From positions 248,001-312,000 of the forward strand of contig CAWBTE010000005.1 of assembly GCA_963791615.1 (NCBI GenBank): a stretch of DNA of 64,000 nt, in the 5' to 3' direction. Shown here piece after piece: positions 1 through 9,036 of this stretch. A model generated the notes under the pieces. It made no database searches, was not told the origin of the DNA, and saw only the letters and a list, made by a program, of their open reading frames with translations. Both the position numbers and the translations under genes were made by a program. Positions within the stretch are counted from its first letter, which is position 1. Every line of letters starts with the position of its first letter. The stretch comes from CAILZL01 sp963791615. GTDB lineage: Bacteria; Pseudomonadota; Gammaproteobacteria; Steroidobacterales; Steroidobacteraceae.

Positions 1-22
1 GGAGCCGTTACACAGGAAGAAA

Positions 23-967
23 CTACACACGTTTGCTGTTGGCCGGATCGTCGATCACGCCGGGATATTGCTGCTGCATGTAGGCGAAACGCTGTTTGTC
101 CGTGCCGCCGCTGACGAAGAACGCACTGTCGAATTGAGCGAGGCTGGGCCACAGAAAATTCGGCAGCATGTTGCGGCCTGCGCCCAGTCCGCCCATGGCG
201 CGATTGGCACGGCCCGGTAACGCCCGGAAGTGTTTCTCCACCCAGGGAACGATGTCCTCGAAAATACTCCTGCGGAACAGTGCTTCATTTTCTTCAGCGC
301 GATTGGCCAGTACCGGCGCATCCACCGCCCACAGACTTGGCATCACCACAATCATCGGTCTGGCTTTGCCCTGCGCGATCAGATTGTCGAGGACATGATT
401 GACGCGGCCCACGCTGGTCCACGCCCAGTCATCGTCGCCGCCACCATGAAACAGATAGACCACCGGATAACGTGTCCTGCTGCTGTCGTAACCGGGCGGC
501 AGGTATACATGCATGCGGCGCGTCTTGCCCACCACGGCTGACTGATACGTCACCATGCGCACTTCGCCATGCGGCACATTGGCCGGTCCGTATAACTCCG
601 CTTCCTTGCCCGGAATTACAAACATGCTCTGCTGGGTGCGGATGCCCTGCTTGATGAAGCCGTTGACCGGATCGGGCATGGGCACGCCATCCACCGTGAA
701 GAAGTAGCTGTACACATCGGGTGTCAACGGCTCGGTGGTCAATGACCAGATGCCTTCGGCGTCCTTGACCAGTTTTTCGACACGGTTCTGCTGCACCCAG
801 AAATCCCCCGCCACCGTCACTTCGCTGACGCGCGGCGCACGCAGCCGGAAAGTGACACGTCCATCCGATAGCACTTCCGGCGACGACACGGGTGGTGGTG
901 TCTGTGCCGACACCAGCGATCCCCAGAAGCAGAAAATCGTCAGCACTGTTTTTTTCATGGTGTTCAT
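23..967 (-). CDS. secreted enterochelin-esterase-like hydrolase, degenerate and 3'-interrupted
   Basis: The product has a signal peptide (residues 1-21), an N-terminal beta-sandwich like the carbohydrate-binding or early-set domains of this family (about 25-120), and an alpha/beta-hydrolase esterase D domain (about 135 onward; PVVYLFHGGGDDDWAW supplies the oxyanion region). The expected nucleophile elbow GLSMGG reads GLGAGR, so the catalytic serine is replaced by glycine. The frame stops after NSKRV. One base over, the sequence continues as SFFLCNGS, which resembles the next conserved strand of the family, so the stop looks like a one-base frameshift near 23-28 and the true gene would run past the window edge. 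Family members are usually about 350-400 residues. Fold assignment is confident; activity is doubtful. Confidence 0.8.
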   Translation of the reverse strand: MNTMKKTVLTIFCFWGSLVSAQTPPPVSSPEVLSDGRVTFRLRAPRVSEVTVAGDFWVQQNRVEKLVKDAEGIWSLTTEPLTPDVYSYFFTVDGVPMPDPVNGFIKQGIRTQQSMFVIPGKEAELYGPANVPHGEVRMVTYQSAVVGKTRRMHVYLPPGYDSSRTRYPVVYLFHGGGDDDWAWTSVGRVNHVLDNLIAQGKARPMIVVMPSLWAVDAPVLANRAEENEALFRRSIFEDIVPWVEKHFRALPGRANRAMGGLGAGRNMLPNFLWPSLAQFDSAFFVSGGTDKQRFAYMQQQYPGVIDDPANSKRV

Positions 968-996
968 TTGTAGTCCCCCGGCCTCACGCGCATGCC

Positions 997-2324
997 TTAT
1001 TGCTGACGCGCCACCAGATCCATCAGACCATTGACGATGCCGGTCTCGGCGCAGCCGCGCACCACATAGGGATTGCGGAACGGACCATCGTACGAGGCAT
1101 CGTCCGCCAGATAACCCACACGACCATTGGACATGGACACCAGAATCGTATTGGCCAGCGGCGATTCTTTTTTCAGGCGCCAGTATATTTTGGTGAAGAC
1201 TTCACCCGATACACCCGCCAATGCAATCTGGTTGATCTGAATGAGATTCAGATAGATTTTTGCGGACGCCGGGAACTCGAACTTCTCCTTGAAGTCTGGA
1301 TTCGGCACAAACGGGCTGGGGGTGGCGCTGGCCGGTCGTGCCGCAGGTGGCACCGTCTCGCAGGTAAAGGCTGCTTTCACCTGCTGCGATACGCGCGGTT
1401 GAACTCAGATCGCGTAATGCGACCTGCGGTCTGGATGACTTCCACGCCCAGCAGTCGGCCCTGCGCATCGATCATGTCGTATGCCAGCGAACTGGCCGGC
1501 TCCCGGGGGTTGCTTACGTACTTCGGGTTCTGGTCGCCCGCCGGGCCCATGGTCCACAACGCCACCGCCTTGTCCTTGAAGTGACTCTCCACGAAACGCT
1601 GACTGGCGCCTGCCAGATCACCGGTGATCTGCGTATTCGCCGAACCCGCCACCACCGAATGCACGCCATAGTTGAACAGGATGGCCAGTGGCTCACCCGC
1701 CTGTGTCTCGAACTTCACCACCCATACCGTTTTGTCCGACGCACCCTCCGGATCGGCTCCACCCCAGCCCTTGCCGTTATAGCCGTTGCGATTCACGTTG
1801 ATGTCGGTGCGACCGGTGCCCACACCCACCTTGGCTGGTTGCAACGCGGTCTTGGCCTGGCGCAACGCTGCCACGATTCGGTCATCCACGAACTGCACAT
1901 ACGACGGCGGTGAATACGGACGCCCTTCTGCAGACGACGTGCCCGGCGCGATGGGGCCGCCACGCGGCGCATTGTGATCATGACTGGCCGAAATCATGAT
2001 GTTCGCAGCGGGAATACCCAGTTCGCGTTGAATACGCTGTCGCAGTGTCAGCGTGTCGCCAAACTCGACCAGATCGGTGGCGACGATGGCCGCGCTGGTC
2101 TGGCCATTATCGACCAGCAACACGCGAACAAATATGGGATCGTGCACACCATCGAAACGCTTGGCCCACACGCTGTAGAAGCCCTCAAGGCTGGTGGGCG
2201 TAATGTCCAGCTTGGCGGCACCGGCGCGAAGATTGTGTACTTCGGCAGCCTGTGCGGGTCCCATCGTGGCCGCAACACACAACGCAGACGCACATACCCG
2301 TGTAATTCTGGAAAAAAGGCTCAT
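997..2324 (-). CDS. neutral/alkaline ceramidase-like hydrolase, frameshifted
   Basis: The upstream part (1377-2324, 315 codons) has a signal peptide and the N-terminal neutral/alkaline non-lysosomal ceramidase fold, with metal-ligand-like motifs SASHDHNAPRG and NYGVHSVVAG and a glycine-rich GDLAGASQ. The downstream part (997-1380, 127 codons) continues the same protein in another frame, ending in a GYLADDASYDG segment typical of these enzymes. Adding one base near 1400-1408 would join them. The combined product of about 440 residues is shorter than the classical 650-residue ceramidases and lacks the C-terminal Ig-like domain, as do many environmental relatives. The enzyme probably hydrolyses an amide or ester outside the cytoplasm; the substrate cannot be read from the sequence. 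Confidence 0.8.
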
Positions 2325-2487
2325 ATCGATTTACCTGTGTGGATTAGGGATTCAGTGGTTGCGGCAGGGAACAAGAGTAATAGACCGCATCATCGGGTCC
2401 GCCGGACCCCAAGAACCATCTGATTCAAGCGAATCCGTTCGTCCCAGCGGCAGCTGAATGTATCGGTGACATGAGAAACTCGTACAA

Positions 2488-3252
2488 CTACAAACCGATC
2501 GCCTGCCACGCATTACGCAGAATCAAAACACTCACGACCACGATGAACAACTTGCGCACAAAGCCGCTGCCACCCCGGAACGCAAGGTGTGTGCCCAGTA
2601 CGGAACCGGCCACATTGCAGATCGCCATGCCGGCCGCTATCAGCCACAACACATGCCCCTCCGCACCGAACCACAACAATGCGCCAAGGTTGGTGGCGAC
2701 ATTGATGACACGTGCGCTGGCGGAGGCATTGAGAAAGTCGTATCCATACAACCGCACGAATACGAACATCAGGAAGCTGCCGGTACCGGGGCCAAAAAAG
2801 CCGTCATAAAAACCTATTCCGCCGATCAGCAGCGCCGCCCAGACATGATGTTCGCGCGCAAACACACGCGGCCGGTGTTCATCGCCCAGTGTCTTGTTGC
2901 GCAGGATGTAGATGAGCACACCCAGCAACAGCACCGGCACCATGGGCCGGAAAATCTCTGACGGTACGACGGTCGCCACCACCGCACCTGCTGCCGAGGT
3001 TATCAGTACAAGCGCAGCGAGCGGCAGCAGGCCACGCCAGTTGATCTGCATGCGCCGCGAATAGCGCCACACGGCGTTGCCCGTACCAAACACGGACGCA
3101 AACTTGTTGGTGCCCAGCAGTGTAGCGGGCGCTGTCTCGGGATAGATGCTGAACAGTGCGGGCATCTGTATCAGGCCACCACCACCGACAATGGCGTCAA
3201 TGCAGCCTGCACCGAAGGCAGTGATAAGCACCAGCAGGAGTTCAAGCGACAA
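2488..3252 (-). CDS. TSUP-family (TauE/SafE) membrane transporter
   Basis: This is a 254-residue, highly hydrophobic protein with about seven to eight membrane segments. It opens with LVLITAFGAGCIDAIVGGGG, the conserved first half-repeat of the TauE/SafE family, and has the matching second-repeat motif FYDGFFGPGTGSF near residue 127. Both glycine-rich turns are intact and the length is normal. The family exports or imports small sulfur-containing or organic anions across the inner membrane; the substrate is not predictable here. Its neighbours on the same strand (ceramidase-like and metallo-hydrolase genes) give no clear pathway. Confidence 0.9.
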   Translation of the reverse strand: MSLELLLVLITAFGAGCIDAIVGGGGLIQMPALFSIYPETAPATLLGTNKFASVFGTGNAVWRYSRRMQINWRGLLPLAALVLITSAAGAVVATVVPSEIFRPMVPVLLLGVLIYILRNKTLGDEHRPRVFAREHHVWAALLIGGIGFYDGFFGPGTGSFLMFVFVRLYGYDFLNASASARVINVATNLGALLWFGAEGHVLWLIAAGMAICNVAGSVLGTHLAFRGGSGFVRKLFIVVVSVLILRNAWQAIGL

Positions 3253-3298
3253 CGTGTTATCCGGCGATGTTTGTTATCGGGTTCAGCTCAATTGCCCC

Positions 3299-3331
3299 CA
3301 CCCTGCCCTCCCCCACTACGCGGGGGAGGGA
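3299..3331. repeat. palindromic repeat, CCCTCTCCC/GGGAGAGGG family, copy 1
   Basis: The arms CCCTCCCCC and GGGGGAGGG flank a short loop in the spacer between the TSUP and metallo-hydrolase genes. Related arms recur at 26823-26846, 38663-38701 and 39831-39924. The hairpin could also act as a transcription barrier between the two genes. Confidence 0.7.
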
Positions 3332-3342
3332 ATCTGAACGAA

Positions 3343-4257
3343 TCACTTGCTGCCCAGCTCCGCATACAGAATTTTGATATTGGCAGCCAGACCGCCAAAC
3401 ATGTCGTTCACCGCATAGCCCGTGAATTTTTCAGGCAGCTTGAAGTCGGCCGTGGCCTGCTCGATCGTCTTGCCCGCCGCGAGCGAAGCACGTGCATGCG
3501 CAGCAACTGCCTTGTTGAACTCGCCGAATTGCGCGAAATCCTGCCAGGTCATGACATCACCGTGTCCGGTGATCACCTTGTCGACGTTCTTGATACCGGC
3601 CGCAGCTTTGGCAATGGTTTCACCGAAGGCTACGCCGCTGCCGCCATTATTGGCATCGATGTACGGCTGTGACTTGCGGGCGAACACGTCACCGGAATGC
3701 ATGATGCGTGCATCGCGGAACACCACGAAGGAATCACCATTGGTATGCGCGGCGCCAAAGTAGTAAAGGTCCACCGCATCCTTGCCCGAGAACAGCGACA
3801 GCCGGTCTTTATAGACGCGATCCGGCAGAGCCACTTTACCTTCAGGTGACTGGAACGCCGGCATTCTCTCCATGTTGGTCTTGGTGTTCTCCTGCGCCAC
3901 GACTTCGACACTGGCGGGGAAGAACACATTGCTGCCGGTGTGATCGCCGTGTGTATGGGTATTGATGATGTGCGTCACCGGCTTGCTGGTGATGGTACGG
4001 ATCTGGTCGAGAACGCCCTGGCCATTGTTGGGATTCTTGGTATCCACCAGCAACACGCCATTGCTCATGAGAAACACCGCGCTGTTGCCACCGGCGCCGG
4101 GTATCCAGTACAGAGTATCGGTGAGCTTCTGAATGCTGCCCAGGGGCGGCTGTGGAATACCTGCACCCATGCCGGCCGGCGCGGGCGCCTGCCCCATGAC
4201 CGTCATCGCCAGCAAACCCGTACCAATGATCGTGCCCAGCACAACTGAACGCTTCAT
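3343..4257 (-). CDS. secreted metallo-beta-lactamase-fold hydrolase
   Basis: The 304-residue product has an N-terminal signal peptide (about 1-23). The zinc motif HTHGDH lies at residues 101-106, followed by GAAHTNGDSFVVF and HSGDVF, which provide the later zinc ligands, and GHGDVMTW near residue 230 completes the metal site. The layout matches the periplasmic MBL-fold hydrolases of the cyclase/QuiP-like group rather than a proven beta-lactamase. All metal ligands appear intact, so the enzyme should be active on an unknown ester, lactone or lactam. The gene stands alone between a repeat-containing spacer and the hupE-like gene. Confidence 0.85.
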   Translation of the reverse strand: MKRSVVLGTIIGTGLLAMTVMGQAPAPAGMGAGIPQPPLGSIQKLTDTLYWIPGAGGNSAVFLMSNGVLLVDTKNPNNGQGVLDQIRTITSKPVTHIINTHTHGDHTGSNVFFPASVEVVAQENTKTNMERMPAFQSPEGKVALPDRVYKDRLSLFSGKDAVDLYYFGAAHTNGDSFVVFRDARIMHSGDVFARKSQPYIDANNGGSGVAFGETIAKAAAGIKNVDKVITGHGDVMTWQDFAQFGEFNKAVAAHARASLAAGKTIEQATADFKLPEKFTGYAVNDMFGGLAANIKILYAELGSK

Positions 4258-4294
4258 ATCGATATACCCTGACTGAAGTTGTTAACTGTTGAAA

Positions 4295-5398
4295 TTAGCC
4301 GCCGAACCATACCCGCTGCACAAACCAGTAAGCACCAGCGGCTATAACCACCGCGGAACCGAACAGCACGCAGCGTTCAGCGAGTGCTGCACTATACCGC
4401 CGCAAGCTCAACAACGCGCCAGTCACCAGGAAAACAATCACCAGCTGACCCAGTTCCACGCCGATGTTGAAAGCCGCCAGCGACCAGGCCAGCGCTTCGC
4501 GCGGCAGGCCGAACTCCTGCAGCACGGCGGCAAAACCGAAGCCGTGTATCAGACCGAACACCACTGCCAGCCATGGGCGTAGATCACGCGCTGAAGATTC
4601 GCTTGTGTCAGTTTCCGAGCGCTGCTTGCGCACCAGAAGGTTATCCACACCCACTACAACCACGCTCAGAGCAATCACCGGCTCCACCACGCTGGAGGGA
4701 AGGCGCACCAGACCCAGCACGGCCACGGACAGGGTAATGCTGTGACCAATAGTGAACGCGGTAACGATGCTCAGCAGTCGCCACAGCGTGCCGCCCAGCA
4801 ACAACAACCCGAATAGAAACAGGATGTGATCCGGTCCGATGAGAATGTGATGCACGCCGGACTGCACATAGGTTCGCACTACGGCCCAGCGTCCCTGCAT
4901 GGAGCCACTGTAGTACTTCATGCCGGTGTCGCGCGCATCAAGAATGGCCTGATGCTTGAGCTGACCATCTTCGTACACATTGACGAAGGTTTGATGCGTG
5001 AGATCGTAGGCGAATAACCAGGCCGCGATGTCCAGCTCGCCGGGCCGCTGATCCAGCAGTTGAAAACCCAGCTGCACGCTTTCCCGCTCCGGCAACGCGA
5101 CGATGTCCTGCCAGTGCGGCGCTACTGCCTGCTGATCAGCGGTGATTTGCATTCGCTTGTCGATCAGCTGCGTGAGCTGGTTACGATGTTGTTGGACGAC
5201 TTCGGCCTTCCGCAGCATTTCCGGCTGCGGCAGTCCCAGTTCATGCGCCACATCATAGTCATGCAGGGTGAGTGTGCCGTGTGCGCCGCTGTTGTCGAGA
5301 TACACATCCAGATAACTGAACGGCGCTGGATGCGCGGCGGCCACACCCGCCCATAACATCAACATGGGCATCAGTAGCAGCACGTAACACCAGCGCAT
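4295..5398 (-). CDS. HupE/UreJ_2-family membrane protein
   Basis: The start is set at the ATG at 5396-5398, because MRWCYVLLLMPMLMLW begins a clean signal peptide cut near AAAHP. The mature part has an extracytoplasmic domain of about 150 residues, then six membrane segments carrying the family motif SGVHHILIGPDHILFLFGLL and a second HGFGFA motif. These proteins are often annotated as nickel- or hydrogenase-accessory, but many lie in genomes without hydrogenase and their role is unsettled. The open frame continues 29 codons upstream into an unrelated glyoxalase I N-terminus, so a fused translation product is formally possible. Confidence 0.85.
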   Translation of the reverse strand: MRWCYVLLLMPMLMLWAGVAAAHPAPFSYLDVYLDNSGAHGTLTLHDYDVAHELGLPQPEMLRKAEVVQQHRNQLTQLIDKRMQITADQQAVAPHWQDIVALPERESVQLGFQLLDQRPGELDIAAWLFAYDLTHQTFVNVYEDGQLKHQAILDARDTGMKYYSGSMQGRWAVVRTYVQSGVHHILIGPDHILFLFGLLLLGGTLWRLLSIVTAFTIGHSITLSVAVLGLVRLPSSVVEPVIALSVVVVGVDNLLVRKQRSETDTSESSARDLRPWLAVVFGLIHGFGFAAVLQEFGLPREALAWSLAAFNIGVELGQLVIVFLVTGALLSLRRYSAALAERCVLFGSAVVIAAGAYWFVQRVWFGG

Positions 5399-5485
5399 CA
5401 CTTCCTTCAAACCCAAATAGTTACAGTAAAAACGCAATGACGCATCAATGTCGGTCACGCGCACCATGGTGTGCAGGTATTTCAT
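5399..5485 (-). pseudogene. gloA: glyoxalase I N-terminal fragment fused in frame to hupE-like gene
   Basis: The 29 codons upstream of the hupE-like ATG read MKYLHTMVRVTDIDASLRFY and continue CNYLGLKEV. This is the canonical N-terminal beta-alpha segment of lactoylglutathione lyase, including its first catalytic-half strand. The remaining 100 or so residues of the enzyme are absent; the frame passes directly into the HupE signal peptide. It looks like a deletion or recombination scar. The gloA-derived GAAGGAAGTG just before the hupE ATG happens to offer a Shine-Dalgarno-like sequence for that gene. Confidence 0.8.
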
Positions 5486-5537
5486 GACGAGTCACCCATT
5501 TTCTGAATGCCAGCATTGTAGCGATGCCGGCGGGGAC

Positions 5538-6457
5538 TCAGGCAGCTACGCGTTCACCGACGGTCACTTCGCCACCCAGTTCTTCGATCAGATCTTTGAG
5601 CAGATGGCTGAGCTCGCCGGTCATCAGGGCAAAATCAATATCGAACTGTTCGTCCGCAGCTTCGCCCTGTGATTCGGCGCGATCCTTGACGATATCCAGA
5701 AACTGCACGCGTTTGATTTGCAGGTCACTGGTGAGCATGAAGGCCACGCGCGCATTCCAGCTCAGGCCCAGTTTGGTGGGGCTCTTGCCGGACGAAATGT
5801 GCTTCTGCACTTCCTTTGCTTCCAGCGGATGCCGCACGTAGCGCACCATCGACTTGTCATCCTTCACCGATTGCAGCTCCAGGTCCTGCTCGATCTGGAA
5901 GCGTCCCGGCGCGTCACCAAACATCAGCCAGGCACTCATGGACACGCTGACGGTGACTTTTCGGTTTCCAGCAGGTGTGCGCTGAAACCATTGATGGTGT
6001 CGCGCAGCGTGGCCACCAGTTCTTCGGCCTTGGCGGGCGCGGCGGCATCCACGATCAGCAGATTGTTTTCCGGATCAATCCAGGCGCGGGTCAGGGCGCG
6101 ACGGGTGAAAGCGCGGGCGCGCAGTTCGTCGGCGACGCGTTCTTTCAGTTCACGCATCTGGCGACGGCCGACGGGATAACCCTGTTCAGCGGCCATGCCG
6201 GTGGCGCGTTCCTTGGTGACCTGATTGATCACCGATGCCGGCAGGATTTTCTGGTCGGTGCCCAGCGCGATCAGCAGTTGCCGGTTCAGCGTATGTACCA
6301 GGCGTTCCTGATTACCGGGAGACACCCAGCCTACGGTCTGCATGTCATAGCCATTGCAGGGTATCAGCGGCCGGAACGACAGTTGTTCCTCCAGCTCACC
6401 GGGCGATAACACCCAGCCGGAAGTAATCCGGAACACGATCAGATTCTTGAACCACAT
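5538..6457 (-). CDS. rdgC: recombination-associated protein RdgC, frameshifted
   Basis: RdgC forms a ring around duplex DNA and modulates RecA. The start is the ATG at 6455-6457 giving MWFKNLIVFRITSGW, the family N-terminus; the open frame upstream of it is not RdgC-like. The first part ends with LLETEKSPSACP, and the second part continues as TVSVSMSAWLMFG in another frame, so one base is missing near 5945-5955. The C-terminal DADFILMTGEL-type motif of E. coli RdgC appears here as DIDFALMTGEL, followed by EELGGE. The combined length of about 306 residues matches E. coli (303). The frameshift is probably a sequence error. Confidence 0.92.
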
Positions 6458-6675
6458 GGCACGGCCTGCAACGAAAGGGCCGGCAGTATACGGACTGAGG
6501 GCGACCGCGTAACCGGGTTGCCAAGCGCGGAAAACTGGGCTAGCCAGTAGGCGTGAGTTGGCAAAAAGTCGCCTTTCCCGCTCAAGGCCTGCCCAACCCC
6601 GGCCGCTAACCGGGGTAGCCACCCGATCGCGGGCGGCTGCCCATGAGTCGCCCATAAGTCACCAAGGCAGGAACC

Positions 6676-7374
6676 ATGTTTGTCAGCATGTGGATGAGTA
6701 AAGACGTGATCACCGTGACCCCCCAGACTTCGGTACTGGAGGTAGCGCGTCTGATGGCGGAAAAATGCATTCGCCGCCTGCCGGTGCTCGACGGGCTGGG
6801 CAAGATGGTTGGGCTGGTGTCATCGCTGGAGGTATTGCATGCCTTCCCGTCAGACATCAATCCGTTTGCGCTGGACGCATCCGAACGGACCCGCCAATCC
6901 AGCCTGGTCACCGCCACTGCCGCAGACGTGATGCTGGCTACGCCACTGGTGACCTATATTGACAGGCCGATCGAAGAAGCAGCACGGGTGATGCGTGACA
7001 ACAAGATCGGCGCCCTGCCGGTGCTGCGCAAGGGCATGCTGGTAGGCATCATCACCGAATCGGATGTATTCCGCGCCTTTGCCAATATCTTTGATCCCGG
7101 CACCCAGAAGGATGGCAAGGGGGTACGCATTACCTTCGACAACTCCATGGAACAGGATGTGTTCCCGCTGATTGCGGAAGTCTCGCACCATCACCGCCTG
7201 CGCGTGATGAGCTTCGTATCACTGCACAAGCATGAGCGGCCACTGTGCGTGGTGCAGGTGACCGGCACGCCTTCCAGCATCGAAGCCATGCTCAATGACA
7301 TCTGGAAGTCACATCATCAGGTCGTCAGTGTGATTCATCTGGACCCGGACAAAGAGCCCGACAAAGCCGCCTGA
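6676..7374 (+). CDS. tandem CBS-domain protein with C-terminal ACT-like region
   Basis: This 232-residue cytosolic protein has CBS domain 1 at about residues 5-60 (MSKDVITVTPQTSVLEVARLM) and CBS domain 2 at about 90-145 (VMLATPLVTYIDRP, then GIITESDVFRAF). A C-terminal stretch of about 65 residues (LRVMSFVSLHKHERPLCVVQV) has the alternating pattern of an ACT-like ligand domain. CBS pairs bind adenine nucleotides and act as energy sensors; no catalytic domain is attached. It is transcribed divergently from rdgC and followed by the nitroreductase gene on the same strand. Confidence 0.85.
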   Translation: MFVSMWMSKDVITVTPQTSVLEVARLMAEKCIRRLPVLDGLGKMVGLVSSLEVLHAFPSDINPFALDASERTRQSSLVTATAADVMLATPLVTYIDRPIEEAARVMRDNKIGALPVLRKGMLVGIITESDVFRAFANIFDPGTQKDGKGVRITFDNSMEQDVFPLIAEVSHHHRLRVMSFVSLHKHERPLCVVQVTGTPSSIEAMLNDIWKSHHQVVSVIHLDPDKEPDKAA

Positions 7375-7416
7375 AGTTGCCGCTATACTCCGGTCAGTTT
7401 TTTTACTGGAGTTGTC

Positions 7417-7971
7417 ATGGATCTGTTTACCGCCATCGCCACCCGCGCCTCGGCAATCAAGCTGCGCGAACCGGCTCCCACTCACGAACATCTGCTGCAG
7501 ATTCTGCAAGCTGGCGCGCAGGCGCCGGATCACGGCAAGCTGGCGCCCTGGCGTTTTACCGTCATCCAGAACGCCGCACGCGCCGAGCTGGGCGAGCTGA
7601 TCGCACAGGGTTTGTTACGGCGCAATCCGGCCGCCACCGATGACGAGCTGCAACGCGAACGTGACAAGGTGATGCGTGTGCCGTGCCTGATTGCCGTCGC
7701 TGCACAGATCAAAAAACAACACAAGATCCCCGAGATCGAGCAAGTACTGGCGGCAGGCGCTGCGGTACAGAACATGTTCCTCACTGCACACGCGCTGGGC
7801 TACGGTGTCATGTGGAAAACCGGGCCAGCGGCCTATGATGCGACGGTCAAGGCACATCTCGGTGTTGCCGAAGATGACCCTATCGTCGCGCTGCTGTATC
7901 TGGGCAGCATTGATGTTGCCGGCAGTCCGCGCACCCCGACGCTGGATGAGCGAGTGCAATGGTTTGAGTAA
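7417..7971 (+). CDS. nitroreductase-family protein (YdjA-like)
   Basis: The 184-residue FMN-dependent oxidoreductase matches the short YdjA-type nitroreductases. Near the N-terminus, ASAIKLREPAPTHEHLLQIL and AGAQAPDHGKLAPWRF give the FMN-binding arginine/serine region, and GAAVQNMFLTAHALGYGVMW is the conserved helix before the second flavin contact. It probably reduces nitro or quinone substrates with NAD(P)H. The spacer before it contains an ACTCCGGT/ACTGGAGT hairpin with a T-rich loop. Confidence 0.9.
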   Translation: MDLFTAIATRASAIKLREPAPTHEHLLQILQAGAQAPDHGKLAPWRFTVIQNAARAELGELIAQGLLRRNPAATDDELQRERDKVMRVPCLIAVAAQIKKQHKIPEIEQVLAAGAAVQNMFLTAHALGYGVMWKTGPAAYDATVKAHLGVAEDDPIVALLYLGSIDVAGSPRTPTLDERVQWFE

Positions 7972-8905
7972 GAGCAACAACCCTGGCCGGTTGCCGCTTG
8001 CCAGGATACGGGAGCTGAACCTGTCCTCAGGCACGGCGCCGGATCGGCCTGCTTTTCTCAGTGCCGCCAGCGGCCTGGTGTGTTTCGGCCAGCAGCTGTA
8101 TGTAGTGGCTGATGACGAGCTGCATCTGGGCCAGTTCTCGCTACAACCCGATGTTCCGGGAGAGCTGTTGCGGCTGTTCCCGGGCGAGCTGCCCGAACGC
8201 AAAAAGAAACGCAAGAAACACAAACCCGATCTGGAAATACTGACGCCGCTGCCGGCGTTTGCCGGCTATCCGCAGGGCGCATTGCTGGCGCTGGGCTCAG
8301 GCTCCGGGGAACGTCGCTATCGCGGCGCGCTGCTCTCGCTGAATACACAGGGGAAAATCAACAGCCCGCCACGGATTCTCGATGCATCCGCTTTGTTTGA
8401 ATCACTCGCCCCTGAATTTGATGAGCTGAATCTGGAAGGCGCGTGGGTGGCAGGCAGAACGCTGCATCTGTTACAGCGCGGCAACAAGGGAACTTCAGTC
8501 AATGCAGTGATTCACCTGCAGCTGGATAAAGTGCTGGCTGCGCTTGCCGGGGATGACGCGTTACCCGCACTTAAACCTTCAGCCATCCATGTCATGTCGC
8601 TGGGTGAAATTGCTGACGTGCCACTGTGTTTCACCGATGCCTGTGCACTGCCGGATGGCCGCTGGGTTTTCAGCGCCATTGCCGAAGATACCGGGAACGC
8701 CTATGCAGATGGTCCCTGCATCGGCGCGGCCATCGGCATGGCCGATGCGAACCATCGTGTGATATGGCTACGGCCCATTGACCCGCTGTACAAGATTGAA
8801 GGCATCGCCGCACGCCAGCAGCAAGATGCAATACAACTGCTGCTGGTGACTGACGCAGATGATCCGGATGTTGCCGCCAGCCTGTTATCGGCGGTGGTGA
8901 GCTAG
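7964..8905 (+). CDS. uncharacterised protein, possible beta-propeller
   Basis: The reading frame is open well upstream, but the N-terminal part overlaps the nitroreductase gene. The plausible start is TTG at 7964 (SKSNNPGRLPLARIREL), overlapping that gene by 8 bases and giving 313 residues. I do not recognise a named family with certainty. The repeated pattern of short strands (GLVCFGQQLYVVADDELHL, GALLALGSGSGERRYRGALL, GAWVAGRTLHLLQRG) suggests a beta-propeller-like fold. A lysine/arginine-rich stretch ERKKKRKKHKPD lies near residue 75. No signal peptide is seen. Overlap with the upstream gene implies translational coupling. Confidence 0.6.
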   Translation: MSKSNNPGRLPLARIRELNLSSGTAPDRPAFLSAASGLVCFGQQLYVVADDELHLGQFSLQPDVPGELLRLFPGELPERKKKRKKHKPDLEILTPLPAFAGYPQGALLALGSGSGERRYRGALLSLNTQGKINSPPRILDASALFESLAPEFDELNLEGAWVAGRTLHLLQRGNKGTSVNAVIHLQLDKVLAALAGDDALPALKPSAIHVMSLGEIADVPLCFTDACALPDGRWVFSAIAEDTGNAYADGPCIGAAIGMADANHRVIWLRPIDPLYKIEGIAARQQQDAIQLLLVTDADDPDVAASLLSAVVS

Positions 8906-8919
8906 GGGAACTCCCTTCT

Positions 8920-9007
8920 GTCATTTCGACCGAAGAGAGAAATCTTGCAAGTGCTCGATCTTGTGCATATGCAGAAAAGAAAGATTTCTCGCTACGCTCG
9001 AAATGAC
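8920..9007. repeat. 88-bp interspersed imperfect palindrome
   Basis: GTCATTTCGA at 8920 is answered by TCGAAATGAC at 8998-9007. Inside them GAGAGAAATCT and AGATTTCTC also pair, so most of the 88 bases can fold into one long hairpin. It fills the convergent spacer between the uncharacterised gene and the ABC-F gene. The sequence type (GTCATTTCGA...GAGAAATCT) recalls palindromic repeats scattered in many bacterial genomes. It may serve as a bidirectional transcription stop. Confidence 0.75.
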
Positions 9008-9036
9008 AGGTAAATCAAACCTTCCCTTGCAACCTG

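Noticed and set aside
892..1584. 230-codon open frame on the plus strand
   Set aside because: It lies antisense to the ceramidase-like and esterase genes, shows no family resemblance and has the composition of a shadow frame.
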